A DNA stretch of 29,972 bases from a virus, in the IMG/VR virus record IMGVR_UViG_3300033148_002226, positions 1 through 29,972 of that record. One strand, 5' to 3'. Shown piece by piece: positions 1 through 4,621 of this stretch. Each line of letters begins with the position of its first letter. Position 1 is the first letter of the stretch. Both the position numbers and the translations under genes were made by a program. The notes under the pieces were generated by a model, which had not been told where the DNA came from, searched no databases, and worked only from the letters and a program-made list of their open reading frames with translations.

Positions 1-1188
1 GAATTGATCCTGGAAGACGCTTTTCAAGCTAAATGGGATATAGAGCTGAAGAAAGATTCACAATCTAAAAAGAAATGGTACACGTTAGAAGGCGGCGGCG
101 TGTATGCAACCTCAACAGGTGGGCAAATTACAGGTTTTGGAGCAGGTTCACTTAATGAAGATGTATTTGAAGGCGCAATCATAATTGATGATCCTATTAA
201 GCCTGAAGATGCCTCAAGTGACGTTATACGTTCAAGAATGAATGAAAGGTTCAACAACACAATCAAATCAAGAACCAACAGCAAGAAAACCCCCATTATA
301 ATCATTATGCAGCGATTACATGAAGATGATATGACAGGCTTTTTATTAGATGGTGGAAGTGAATTTGATTTCTTCCATTTAAACCTTCCAGCTATTAATG
401 AAGATGGACCGAATGAATATGATCCACGGTTTAAGGGTGAAGCGCTATGGCCACGTAAACATGATGCCCTTCAGTTAAAAGCTATGGAAGCTAAATCAAT
501 CATGACTTATGCAGGGCAATACCAGCAAAGACCTGCGCCCGCTGAAGGTAACATCATAAAGAAAGAACAGATTAAGTTCTACATGGAATTACCTAAAACG
601 ATTAACTATAAAGCGCATTCATGGGATTTCACATTTAAGAAATCTAACAATTCAGATTATGTTGTTGGTCAAGTGTGGGGACGTACAAAAGATAGGCAAG
701 ATTTTTACCTTATTGACCTTATAAGGGATAAAATGTCATTCAATGAATCACTTGAAGCAATTAAGCACCTTGCAAAGAAACACCCTGATTATAATGCGGT
801 CCTGGTGGAAGAAAAGGCAAATGGGGCGGCGATTATAGACAGTATTACCAGGGACGTTAACAGGGTAATACCTATCAACCCTGATGAATCTAAAGAAGCA
901 CGTTTTGAAGCTATGGCACCATTATTCTTTGGCGGCAATGTATATCTTCCCCACCCATCAATATGCCCATGGGTGAATATGCTTATAGATGAATTAATAA
1001 CGTTCCCAAATAGTAAACACGATGATCAATGTGATTCAATGAGTCAAGCGCTTAACTTTTTAGATATGAAAGGTTCAGGCGATTTCCCTGAATATGATAG
1101 GGATAATCAACAAGATCCATACCGTGAATCATTTTTAAAGCGTCCACACAAAAAACGTGAATCACGTATTAAGGTTAGGACCTTTTAA
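1..1188 (+). CDS. terL: Terminase large subunit, C-terminal part (5' end outside window)
   Basis: This is the motor and nuclease of DNA packaging, which pumps DNA into the prohead and cuts the concatemer. The reading frame is open from base 1, so the N-terminal ATPase part with the Walker A loop lies outside the window. Visible near the left end is a Walker B-type strand (AIIIDDPIKPEDA), then IIIIMQRLHEDD, which resembles the ATPase coupling region. The C-terminal half looks like the RNase H-fold nuclease: SWDFTF supplies the first acidic residue, LVEEKANG the second region, and KHDDQCDSM the last metal ligand. The protein ends in a basic tail. The last 27 bases overlap, tail to tail, the leftward gene at 1162-1584. 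The family call is strong; the packaging type (headful or cos) cannot be told from this fragment. Confidence 0.93.
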   Translation, partial: ELILEDAFQAKWDIELKKDSQSKKKWYTLEGGGVYATSTGGQITGFGAGSLNEDVFEGAIIIDDPIKPEDASSDVIRSRMNERFNNTIKSRTNSKKTPIIIIMQRLHEDDMTGFLLDGGSEFDFFHLNLPAINEDGPNEYDPRFKGEALWPRKHDALQLKAMEAKSIMTYAGQYQQRPAPAEGNIIKKEQIKFYMELPKTINYKAHSWDFTFKKSNNSDYVVGQVWGRTKDRQDFYLIDLIRDKMSFNESLEAIKHLAKKHPDYNAVLVEEKANGAAIIDSITRDVNRVIPINPDESKEARFEAMAPLFFGGNVYLPHPSICPWVNMLIDELITFPNSKHDDQCDSMSQALNFLDMKGSGDFPEYDRDNQQDPYRESFLKRPHKKRESRIKVRTF

Positions 1189-1584
1189 AAGATCCCAGGC
1201 TTCTAAGTACTTGCTAAATTTATGATCTTTCTTATCGGTGTAAAATCTATTCGATATGGCGGTTATTTCATGTTGTGGGATAATATAGAAAAGGTGTTCA
1301 GGCATTATGTAAATAGCAAAGAAATTAACTTCTGAAGGCGTGTAAAGGGTTTTACTGTTATTACCTTTGGCGATTGTTGCCTTGTAGCGGTTTGGTTGTT
1401 CAACACCTCTTTTAAGTAGTAAGGAATTGCAGGTTTTCACCTGGATTTTTAAAGTTTGGACACTGTTATCAATGGCAACATCATAAGGACATATAGATGA
1501 ATAAGGTAAAAGGGCAATATACCCTCTCTTTTTACAACCTAAAATAAATTCAAGCTCCCCAATATCACCAATATGTTTACTCAT
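1162..1584 (-). CDS. PD-(D/E)XK nuclease-like protein
   Basis: A 140-residue protein whose N-terminal half carries the pattern of small PD-(D/E)XK endonucleases and resolvase-like proteins. GDIGELEF gives a helix glutamate, CPYDVAID the metal-binding aspartate, and LKIQVKTC the Q-x-K pair in the right order and spacing. The C-terminal half (FFAIYIMPEHLFYIIPQHEI) looks like the beta-strand pairs often found after such cores. The natural role could be DNA processing next to packaging, a homing-type nuclease, or host DNA degradation; the sequence does not decide. No Shine-Dalgarno sequence precedes the ATG, and a good promoter places transcription start on the ATG itself. The gene converges on the terminase and overlaps its end. 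Confidence 0.72.
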   Translation of the reverse strand: MSKHIGDIGELEFILGCKKRGYIALLPYSSICPYDVAIDNSVQTLKIQVKTCNSLLLKRGVEQPNRYKATIAKGNNSKTLYTPSEVNFFAIYIMPEHLFYIIPQHEITAISNRFYTDKKDHKFSKYLEAWDLLKGPNLNT

Positions 1585-1619
1585 CAGTTAATTAGATAGG
1601 TAAGGTTCTAAGGTGTCAA
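1585..1619 (-). promoter_or_regulatory. Sigma-70-type promoter of the nuclease-like gene, apparently leaderless
   Basis: On the minus strand TTGACA (1619-1614) is followed after exactly 17 bases by TCTAAT (1596-1591). Counting from the -10 box, +1 falls on position 1584, the A of the ATG of the gene at 1162-1584. There is no purine-rich ribosome binding site in the preceding 15 bases, whereas neighbouring genes have AAAGG-type sites. This agrees with a leaderless messenger. Confidence 0.6.
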
Positions 1620-1625
1620 ATATTC

Positions 1626-1672
1626 CTTATACGGAATTTAGTATAAATAGTACTTATACGGAATTTAGTATA
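1626..1672. repeat. Two tandem 20-bp repeats, likely regulator binding sites
   Basis: CTTATACGGAATTTAGTATA occurs at 1626-1645 and again, identical, at 1653-1672, a period of 27 bases. Each copy contains the inverted arms TATAC and GTATA around an 8-base centre. The pair lies just upstream of the -35 box of the leftward promoter at 1591-1619, where activator sites are often found. The second copy runs into the 3' end of the gene at 1665-1856. Confidence 0.75.
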
Positions 1673-1856
1673 TAGTTTCATCATCTGTAAAATAATTAAG
1701 CTCACCTTTTGGAGAGTAACCACAAGCCTTAATAAAATCATCCATGTATTCTAACAAATCACTAAGCGAGTCAACGTCATCAAGGTTAAACGTAATAGTG
1801 CTTACATCAAATTCATTTTCTAGTTTTGGTTTTTTGATAAATGTATAGTTACTCAT
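1665..1856 (-). CDS. Small acidic hypothetical protein
   Basis: A 63-residue acidic protein that I do not recognise. The middle (STITFNLDDVDSLSDLLEYMDDF) is rich in Asp and Leu and probably helical; the C-terminal end has GYSPKGELNYF. The ATG directly follows the TAA of the upstream gene (TAAATG), so the two are very likely translationally coupled. The stop codon lies inside the second of the tandem 20-bp repeats. It is the last gene of a three-gene leftward run (2440 to 1665). No signal peptide or membrane segment is visible. Confidence 0.6.
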   Translation of the reverse strand: MSNYTFIKKPKLENEFDVSTITFNLDDVDSLSDLLEYMDDFIKACGYSPKGELNYFTDDETIY

Positions 1857-2108
1857 TTACTCACCACCTTTCATTATCTTTTTACTCAAAATCTGTGCTC
1901 TATATTTATATCTCGATTCAACATGAGATACCGAGCAATCGTCTATAAACTCTTGTGCCTCTTTTAATAGAGCTTTGATGTTTCTGTTTTCGTGACTTAA
2001 CTCGTCTATACGCTTAAAAAGTTTATCGTAGTTCTCTGCTTCTTCTTTTTTCAAGTACGTTTTCAGTCGTCTATATCTTTGCGTTAAAGCAAATAATGCA
2101 TCACTCAT
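1857..2108 (-). CDS. Small coiled-coil hypothetical protein
   Basis: An 83-residue, charged, mainly helical protein. The stretch from YRRLKTYLKKEEAENYDKL to LKEAQEFID has heptad-like spacing of Leu/Ile and probably forms a coiled coil. The C-terminus is basic (KIMKGGE). The ATG overlaps the stop of the upstream gene by four bases (ATGA), and its own stop abuts the next ATG, so it sits in a tightly coupled three-gene set. Function unknown. Small coiled-coil proteins of this kind are common in phage early regions; nothing specific can be claimed. Confidence 0.6.
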   Translation of the reverse strand: MSDALFALTQRYRRLKTYLKKEEAENYDKLFKRIDELSHENRNIKALLKEAQEFIDDCSVSHVESRYKYRAQILSKKIMKGGE

Positions 2109-2440
2109 CCCTCTAACTCCGTAATTGCCTTTGCTGTTGCGTGTGCTGCTGCTTGTTGGATTGTGGGCTTTTTTGAAAAATGTTCACATCCATATAAGCT
2201 ATCGTAAAAACCCGCCGCTCGAGCGTCAGAATACGTAGACATGCAAAGATGAATTATATCAGACTCCAACTTCTCCCAAACAGGTACAAGTGCGTCTAAT
2301 GATTTTGTGTACACTTCTTTGAAGCTTCCATTGTGGTCTACCAGTCTACAGTATGGTTGCTTTTTATCCCAACTTGTTACAGTTTCTAGTCTGCTCCCCA
2401 TAAACTCCGCAATGATTTTATTTACTTCTTCGTTAGTCAT
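2105..2440 (-). CDS. Hypothetical early protein, ABA-sandwich-like
   Basis: A 111-residue protein. The segment CRLVDHNGSFKEVYTKSLDALVPVWEKLE followed by a C-terminal helix (IQQAAAHATAKAITELEG) resembles the small phage ABA-sandwich family, in which a strand region and a 'dalw.v.ekl' helix are followed by an 'aicraalkav' helix. This is recognition by eye and remains tentative. Translation starts at the ATG preceded by AAAGGA five bases upstream. It is the first gene of a three-gene unit and lies just downstream of the hairpin at 2463-2486. Confidence 0.6.
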   Translation of the reverse strand: MTNEEVNKIIAEFMGSRLETVTSWDKKQPYCRLVDHNGSFKEVYTKSLDALVPVWEKLESDIIHLCMSTYSDARAAGFYDSLYGCEHFSKKPTIQQAAAHATAKAITELEG

Positions 2441-2462
2441 CTCATTCCTTTATTATTTTAAA

Positions 2463-2486
2463 ACACGATAAGAAACCTTATAGTGT
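2463..2486 (-). terminator. Hairpin, probable terminator of the structured RNA unit
   Basis: On the minus strand ACACTATAAG, loop GTTT, CTTATCGTGT form a 10-bp stem with one mismatch, followed by TTTTAAAAT. The T-run is short, so termination may be partial. It stands between the structured RNA candidate (2502-2716) and the ribosome binding site of the gene at 2105-2440. Its descending arm TTTCTTATCGTGT is repeated in the hairpin at 2892-2909. Confidence 0.5.
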
Positions 2487-2501
2487 ATTAGATTTAAAAA
2501 T

Positions 2502-2716
2502 AAGGCGGGTGGGAATTGCACCCACTTAGCTATGTTACCCTTGACTACTCAACCACATTCATCAAGTTACCCTACAACTGCAATTCTCACCTTTAATTGG
2601 CGTGCTTACCGCCCAGTGACGAGACAACCCGTAAGTTTTATCACTAAAACTATCTCGCTTTCAGTTTCTAGCTATGTGTAGGTAATCATGTGCTTCACTG
2701 TCAGCACCGCCGCCCC
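2502..2716 (-). ncRNA. Candidate structured non-coding RNA, unknown family
   Basis: No credible gene covers this stretch, but on the minus strand it folds well. The ends pair as GGGGCGG (2716-2710) with CCGCCTT (2508-2502). Inside are hairpin GTGCT/AGCAC (2707-2703 with 2694-2690), whose loop CAGTGA (2700-2695) can pair with TCACTG (2619-2614) as a pseudoknot; stem CGAGA/TCTCG (2657-2653 with 2624-2620) enclosing a perfect 7-bp hairpin with a GTGA tetraloop (2651-2634); hairpin GGCG/CGCC (2613-2610 with 2602-2599); and either a 13-bp helix with one mismatch (2591-2579 with 2520-2508) or a T-arm-like hairpin at 2525-2509. A GNRA tetraloop, a pseudoknot and paired ends are typical of real structured RNAs. 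A free RNA or a leader of the downstream genes are both possible. It is not tmRNA, RNase P RNA or a riboswitch that I recognise. Confidence 0.6.
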
Positions 2717-2727
2717 TTTATTATTTC

Positions 2728-2865
2728 AATACATATACATACATTAACTTCTAATAATACAATTATGTATGTATACAAAATAAACCCAATTATTTCATAT
2801 ACTTGTTATAATACGTTCAAATACATAAACATACATTTAGCTATATTTGAGCAATAACTTCTAAT
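2728..2865. promoter_or_regulatory. Duplicated AT-rich regulatory block upstream of the structured RNA
   Basis: AATACATATACATACATT at 2728-2745 recurs at 2820-2837 with one change (17 of 18 identical). Each copy is followed by TAACTTCTAAT (2745-2755 and 2855-2865). An inverted relative, ATTATGTATGTATAC, lies at 2762-2776. The block fills the space between the hairpin at 2892-2909 and the RNA candidate at 2716, where its promoter should lie. -10-like boxes exist (for example TATAAC on the minus strand around 2810), but I cannot choose one with confidence. The TACATAC core also occurs in the inverted repeat at 15995-16017. Confidence 0.5.
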
Positions 2866-2891
2866 TTATACATTCACTTAAATCTAATACA

Positions 2892-2909
2892 CGATAAGAA
2901 ATATTATCG
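2892..2909 (-). terminator. Weak hairpin after the small gene at 2911-3066
   Basis: CGATAA, a six-base loop and TTATCG form a short perfect stem directly behind the stop codon of the leftward gene ending at 2911. There is no good T-run, so this is a weak terminator or an RNA end signal at most. On the minus strand it continues as TGTATTAGATTTAA; its complement lies next to the hairpin at 2463-2486. Confidence 0.35.
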
Positions 2910-2910
2910 A

Positions 2911-3066
2911 CTATTGACCTTTTACCTTAACGCTTAAGACTTTAAGGTCACAAACCATATCAAGCTTATCTGTGAACCACCTAGTGTCTTGTAGGTTCTT
3001 GCAACCATTGAGGGTAACTTTTCTATGTATCCCGTCAATTGTTATATTTAATATAAGATCCATCAT
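2911..3066 (-). CDS. Small hypothetical protein (51 aa)
   Basis: A short gene starting MMDLILNITIDG and ending LSVKVKGQ. The alternating hydrophobic pattern of the first and last parts suggests a small beta-rich fold (strand, IHRKVTLNGC turn and strand, helix DTRWFTDKLDMV, final strand). It has a strong AAAGGA ribosome binding site. There are two adjacent ATG codons; the second stands six bases from AAAGGA and is the better spaced. It is the fourth gene of the leftward run that begins at 3722, 12 bases after its upstream neighbour. Function not recognised. Confidence 0.55.
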   Translation of the reverse strand: MMDLILNITIDGIHRKVTLNGCKNLQDTRWFTDKLDMVCDLKVLSVKVKGQ

Positions 3067-3078
3067 CCATCCTTTGTA

Positions 3079-3228
3079 TTATTTCTCGTACTCAGATAAT
3101 TCCGATTGAATCTTATTTAACCTAGAATTATTTGATTCAATCTCGTTCTCAAGCTTCCTGTTCTCAACTTCAATCTCATCTCTCTCTGTTTTTAAACATT
3201 CTATTTCGTAACTAAACTTACTCATCAT
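3079..3228 (-). CDS. Small coiled-coil hypothetical protein (49 aa)
   Basis: A 49-residue protein that is almost entirely one amphipathic, highly charged helix (YEIECLKTERDEIEVENRKL, then ENEIESNNSRLNKIQ). Leu/Ile recur at heptad spacing, so it probably dimerises as a coiled coil. It has the same start region as two neighbours: AAAGGATGG followed by a double ATG. It lies 12 bases upstream of the gene at 2911-3066 and 22 bases downstream of the gene at 3251-3454. Function unknown. Confidence 0.55.
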   Translation of the reverse strand: MMSKFSYEIECLKTERDEIEVENRKLENEIESNNSRLNKIQSELSEYEK

Positions 3229-3250
3229 CCATCCTTTATATTATCGACTA

Positions 3251-3454
3251 TTAGCTCAAGCTTATCAGTGTCTTAGAATCAATATTCATATTCCTTATCT
3301 CTAAACATTTAACTTCATCTACAGGTATTCCATTCTCCTCCATACAGTCGATTATATGTTGCTTAGCTTCTTTTTTGTTTCTAGCAAATGAGTAAAGATC
3401 GCAACAATAACTATGTCCATAAACTATTATATATTTTATTTTCCTATCCATCAT
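3251..3454 (-). CDS. Small hypothetical protein (67 aa)
   Basis: A 67-residue protein starting MMDRKIKYIIVYGHSYCCDL. The pattern strand (KYIIVYG), helix (RNKKEAKQHIIDCMEENG), strand (VKCLEIRNM) suggests a small alpha/beta fold. Two cysteines are adjacent (CC), with others later. It has the shared AAAGGATGG ribosome binding site and double ATG. It lies in the leftward run between the HTH-like gene (3513-3722) and the coiled-coil gene. I do not recognise a family. Confidence 0.58.
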   Translation of the reverse strand: MMDRKIKYIIVYGHSYCCDLYSFARNKKEAKQHIIDCMEENGIPVDEVKCLEIRNMNIDSKTLISLS

Positions 3455-3512
3455 CCATCCTTTATAGTTTCGCCTATAGGCTAATTAAAATCATATTAAT
3501 TTCGTAGCTAGG

Positions 3513-3722
3513 CTATAATTTATCACCTTTTTCAAGTGTAACAATAACCGTCTTTCTAACGTTGAACGTCAATTCATGTTCACTTAACCCCGATTTCCTT
3601 ATTGCCTTAAATTTCTTAGATAATTGACCTCTTGGGATACCGTGAACAGTTGCCGCTTCTGATAAAGTTTTAAACCTTGTTCCATTTACTGTAATGCCTA
3701 CACTTTTCTTTTTTCCAAACAT
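3513..3722 (-). CDS. Small HTH-like protein, possible regulator
   Basis: A 69-residue basic protein. The start is the ATG of MFGKKKSVG, preceded by AAAAGGTGG; the frame is open further upstream, but that part has no ribosome binding site and contains the palindrome at 3801-3818. The segment FKTLSEAATVHGIPRGQLSKKFK has the layout of the small helix-turn-helix found in NUMOD1-type modules: a 'sisEAA' helix, a turn at HGIPRG and a recognition-like helix. DNA binding is therefore likely but not proven. It is the promoter-proximal gene of the leftward cluster, which would fit a transcriptional regulator acting on its own promoter. C-terminal strands (VRKTVIVTLEKG) follow. Confidence 0.6.
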   Translation of the reverse strand: MFGKKKSVGITVNGTRFKTLSEAATVHGIPRGQLSKKFKAIRKSGLSEHELTFNVRKTVIVTLEKGDKL

Positions 3723-3771
3723 AAATTTTCCACCTTTTCGATAGATTGAAGCTACACGAGTTTTGGTTAAA

Positions 3772-3818
3772 AGTATATAGACCTGGTAAAACATTCTTAT
3801 TGCCAAAAACTTTTGGCA
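3772..3818 (-). promoter_or_regulatory. Leftward early promoter with a perfect 18-bp palindrome
   Basis: TATACT on the minus strand (3777-3772) is a good -10 box about 50 bases before the start at 3722. The expected -35 region (3800-3795) is poor. Immediately upstream lies TGCCAAAA-AC-TTTTGGCA (3801-3818), with perfect 8-base arms and a 2-base centre. A weak -35 next to a palindrome suggests an activator site or an operator. Transcription from here would read the whole leftward run down to 2911. Confidence 0.5.
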
Positions 3819-3874
3819 CTTTCGGGGCATTTCCAACCATTTTTAATATTTAACCTTTTGTAAGTGGTTGGATT

Positions 3875-3903
3875 TTAGTTAGGTACGTACAAAAGCATAT
3901 AAT
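3875..3903 (+). promoter_or_regulatory. Promoter of the lipoprotein gene
   Basis: TATAAT at 3898-3903, 17 bases after TTAGTT (3875-3880, a weak -35). The short palindrome GTACGTAC (3883-3890) lies in the spacer. Transcription would start near 3910, giving a leader of about 20 bases with AAAGGGG at 3918-3924 and the ATG at 3930. Confidence 0.6.
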
Positions 3904-3929
3904 TTATTTAACAAAACAAAGGGGAAAAT

Positions 3930-4451
3930 ATGAAAACACTTATCATCTTAATAACGATTTTAACTTTGGTATCTTGTGAACAAGGCGGTGAATCAGGTTC
4001 TTCAAGTGCTGGTTCTTCTTCACCTAAAAACGTTAGTGATGTTGTTCAGAATGAACCTAGTGTGGTCCTGGACATACAAGATGGAACATACAAAACGGCT
4101 TGTTTCTTAGAAGGCGGCGAAACTGTTTATTATACAATTCAGATCAGCAATTATGAACTGACATTCAGTAAAACCGTTGCAACCAATTCCAACTGCAATG
4201 AAGGTATCAAATCAATCTTATCATCTAAATATGATGTTGTAGGTAACGAACTTGAATATGACGTTACGAATTATTATTACCTAAGTGTTTCAGGTGGCGA
4301 TTATATTTGTAATGAATCAGGTCAACTAAGTGGGAACACTTATGATGTTTCAAACGTTAATTGTTCAGATGTTAACAACCATAAAAATTATGAAGTTACT
4401 CAAGATTCAAACGGTGATTGGCTTATTAACGGAAAAACTTTTACACTTTAA
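3930..4451 (+). CDS. Lipoprotein, moron-like
   Basis: A 173-residue protein with a clear lipoprotein signal: MKT, hydrophobic LIILITILTL, then lipobox LVSC with Cys16. A Ser/Gly-rich linker (GGESGSSSAGSSS) follows, as in proteins tethered to the outer membrane. The rest is beta-rich and has several cysteines that could form disulfides in the periplasm. It has its own promoter and hairpin and stands alone between a leftward cluster and the head genes, the usual setting of phage morons. Some phage lipoproteins of this kind block receptors and prevent superinfection. That role is inference from context; no family is recognised. Confidence 0.75.
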   Translation: MKTLIILITILTLVSCEQGGESGSSSAGSSSPKNVSDVVQNEPSVVLDIQDGTYKTACFLEGGETVYYTIQISNYELTFSKTVATNSNCNEGIKSILSSKYDVVGNELEYDVTNYYYLSVSGGDYICNESGQLSGNTYDVSNVNCSDVNNHKNYEVTQDSNGDWLINGKTFTL

Positions 4452-4461
4452 TATTCCCCAA

Positions 4462-4487
4462 AACTGTTTTGAAGGATTAAAACAGTT
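4462..4487 (+). terminator. Hairpin after the lipoprotein gene
   Basis: AACTGTTTT (4462-4470), an 8-base loop and AAAACAGTT (4479-4487) form a perfect 9-bp stem ten bases after the stop codon. There is no T-run behind it, so it may terminate weakly or mainly protect the messenger. Confidence 0.45.
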
Positions 4488-4535
4488 CATTTCAAAACCT
4501 GCCAAATAACACGAGGCAGCATACCATTAAAATAA

Positions 4536-4570
4536 AAATTGTACATTTCCATCTATAAATTTTACAATTT
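4536..4570 (+). promoter_or_regulatory. Inverted repeat in the leader of the head operon
   Basis: AAATTGTA (4536-4543) and TACAATTT (4563-4570) are perfect 8-base arms around 19 bases that include TATAAA (4554-4559). The late head operon probably starts here, but no convincing -35 box is visible, so a phage-specific activator or a nonstandard sigma factor is possible. The rest of 4452-4621 holds only the hairpin above and the AGGGG ribosome binding site before 4622. Confidence 0.35.
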
Positions 4571-4621
4571 GTTCCTTTAAGTATTTAATTAAAGTTGTGA
4601 TGAACTTTTTAGGGGCAATAG

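Larger units (their letters stand above)
3061..3463. repeat. Three identical 15-bp translation-start repeats and two identical gene-end repeats
   Basis: CATCATCCATCCTTT is present unchanged at 3061-3075, 3223-3237 and 3449-3463. Read leftward it is AAAGGATGGATGATG, the ribosome binding site plus tandem start codons of three unrelated small genes. The gene ends also share a 15-bp box, ATATTATCGACTATT, at 2901-2915 and 3238-3252. Identical flanks around unrelated coding parts suggest cassettes exchanged by recombination in the junctions. Confidence 0.75.

Noticed and set aside
2502-2716. tmRNA
   Set aside because: The paired GGGG end and T-arm-like hairpin suggested tmRNA, but there is no tag frame beginning with an alanine codon and ending in AA or LAA-type codons, and the T-loop lacks the second T.
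2483-2892. A MITE with 15-bp terminal inverted repeats
   Set aside because: The inverted repeat is perfect, but no target-site duplication directly flanks both ends and the repeats lie inside terminator-like hairpins; related terminators explain it as well.
3723-3836. N-terminal extension of the HTH-like gene
   Set aside because: The frame is open, but the extension has no ribosome binding site, contains the promoter and palindrome, and the ATG at 3722 has AAAAGGTGG.
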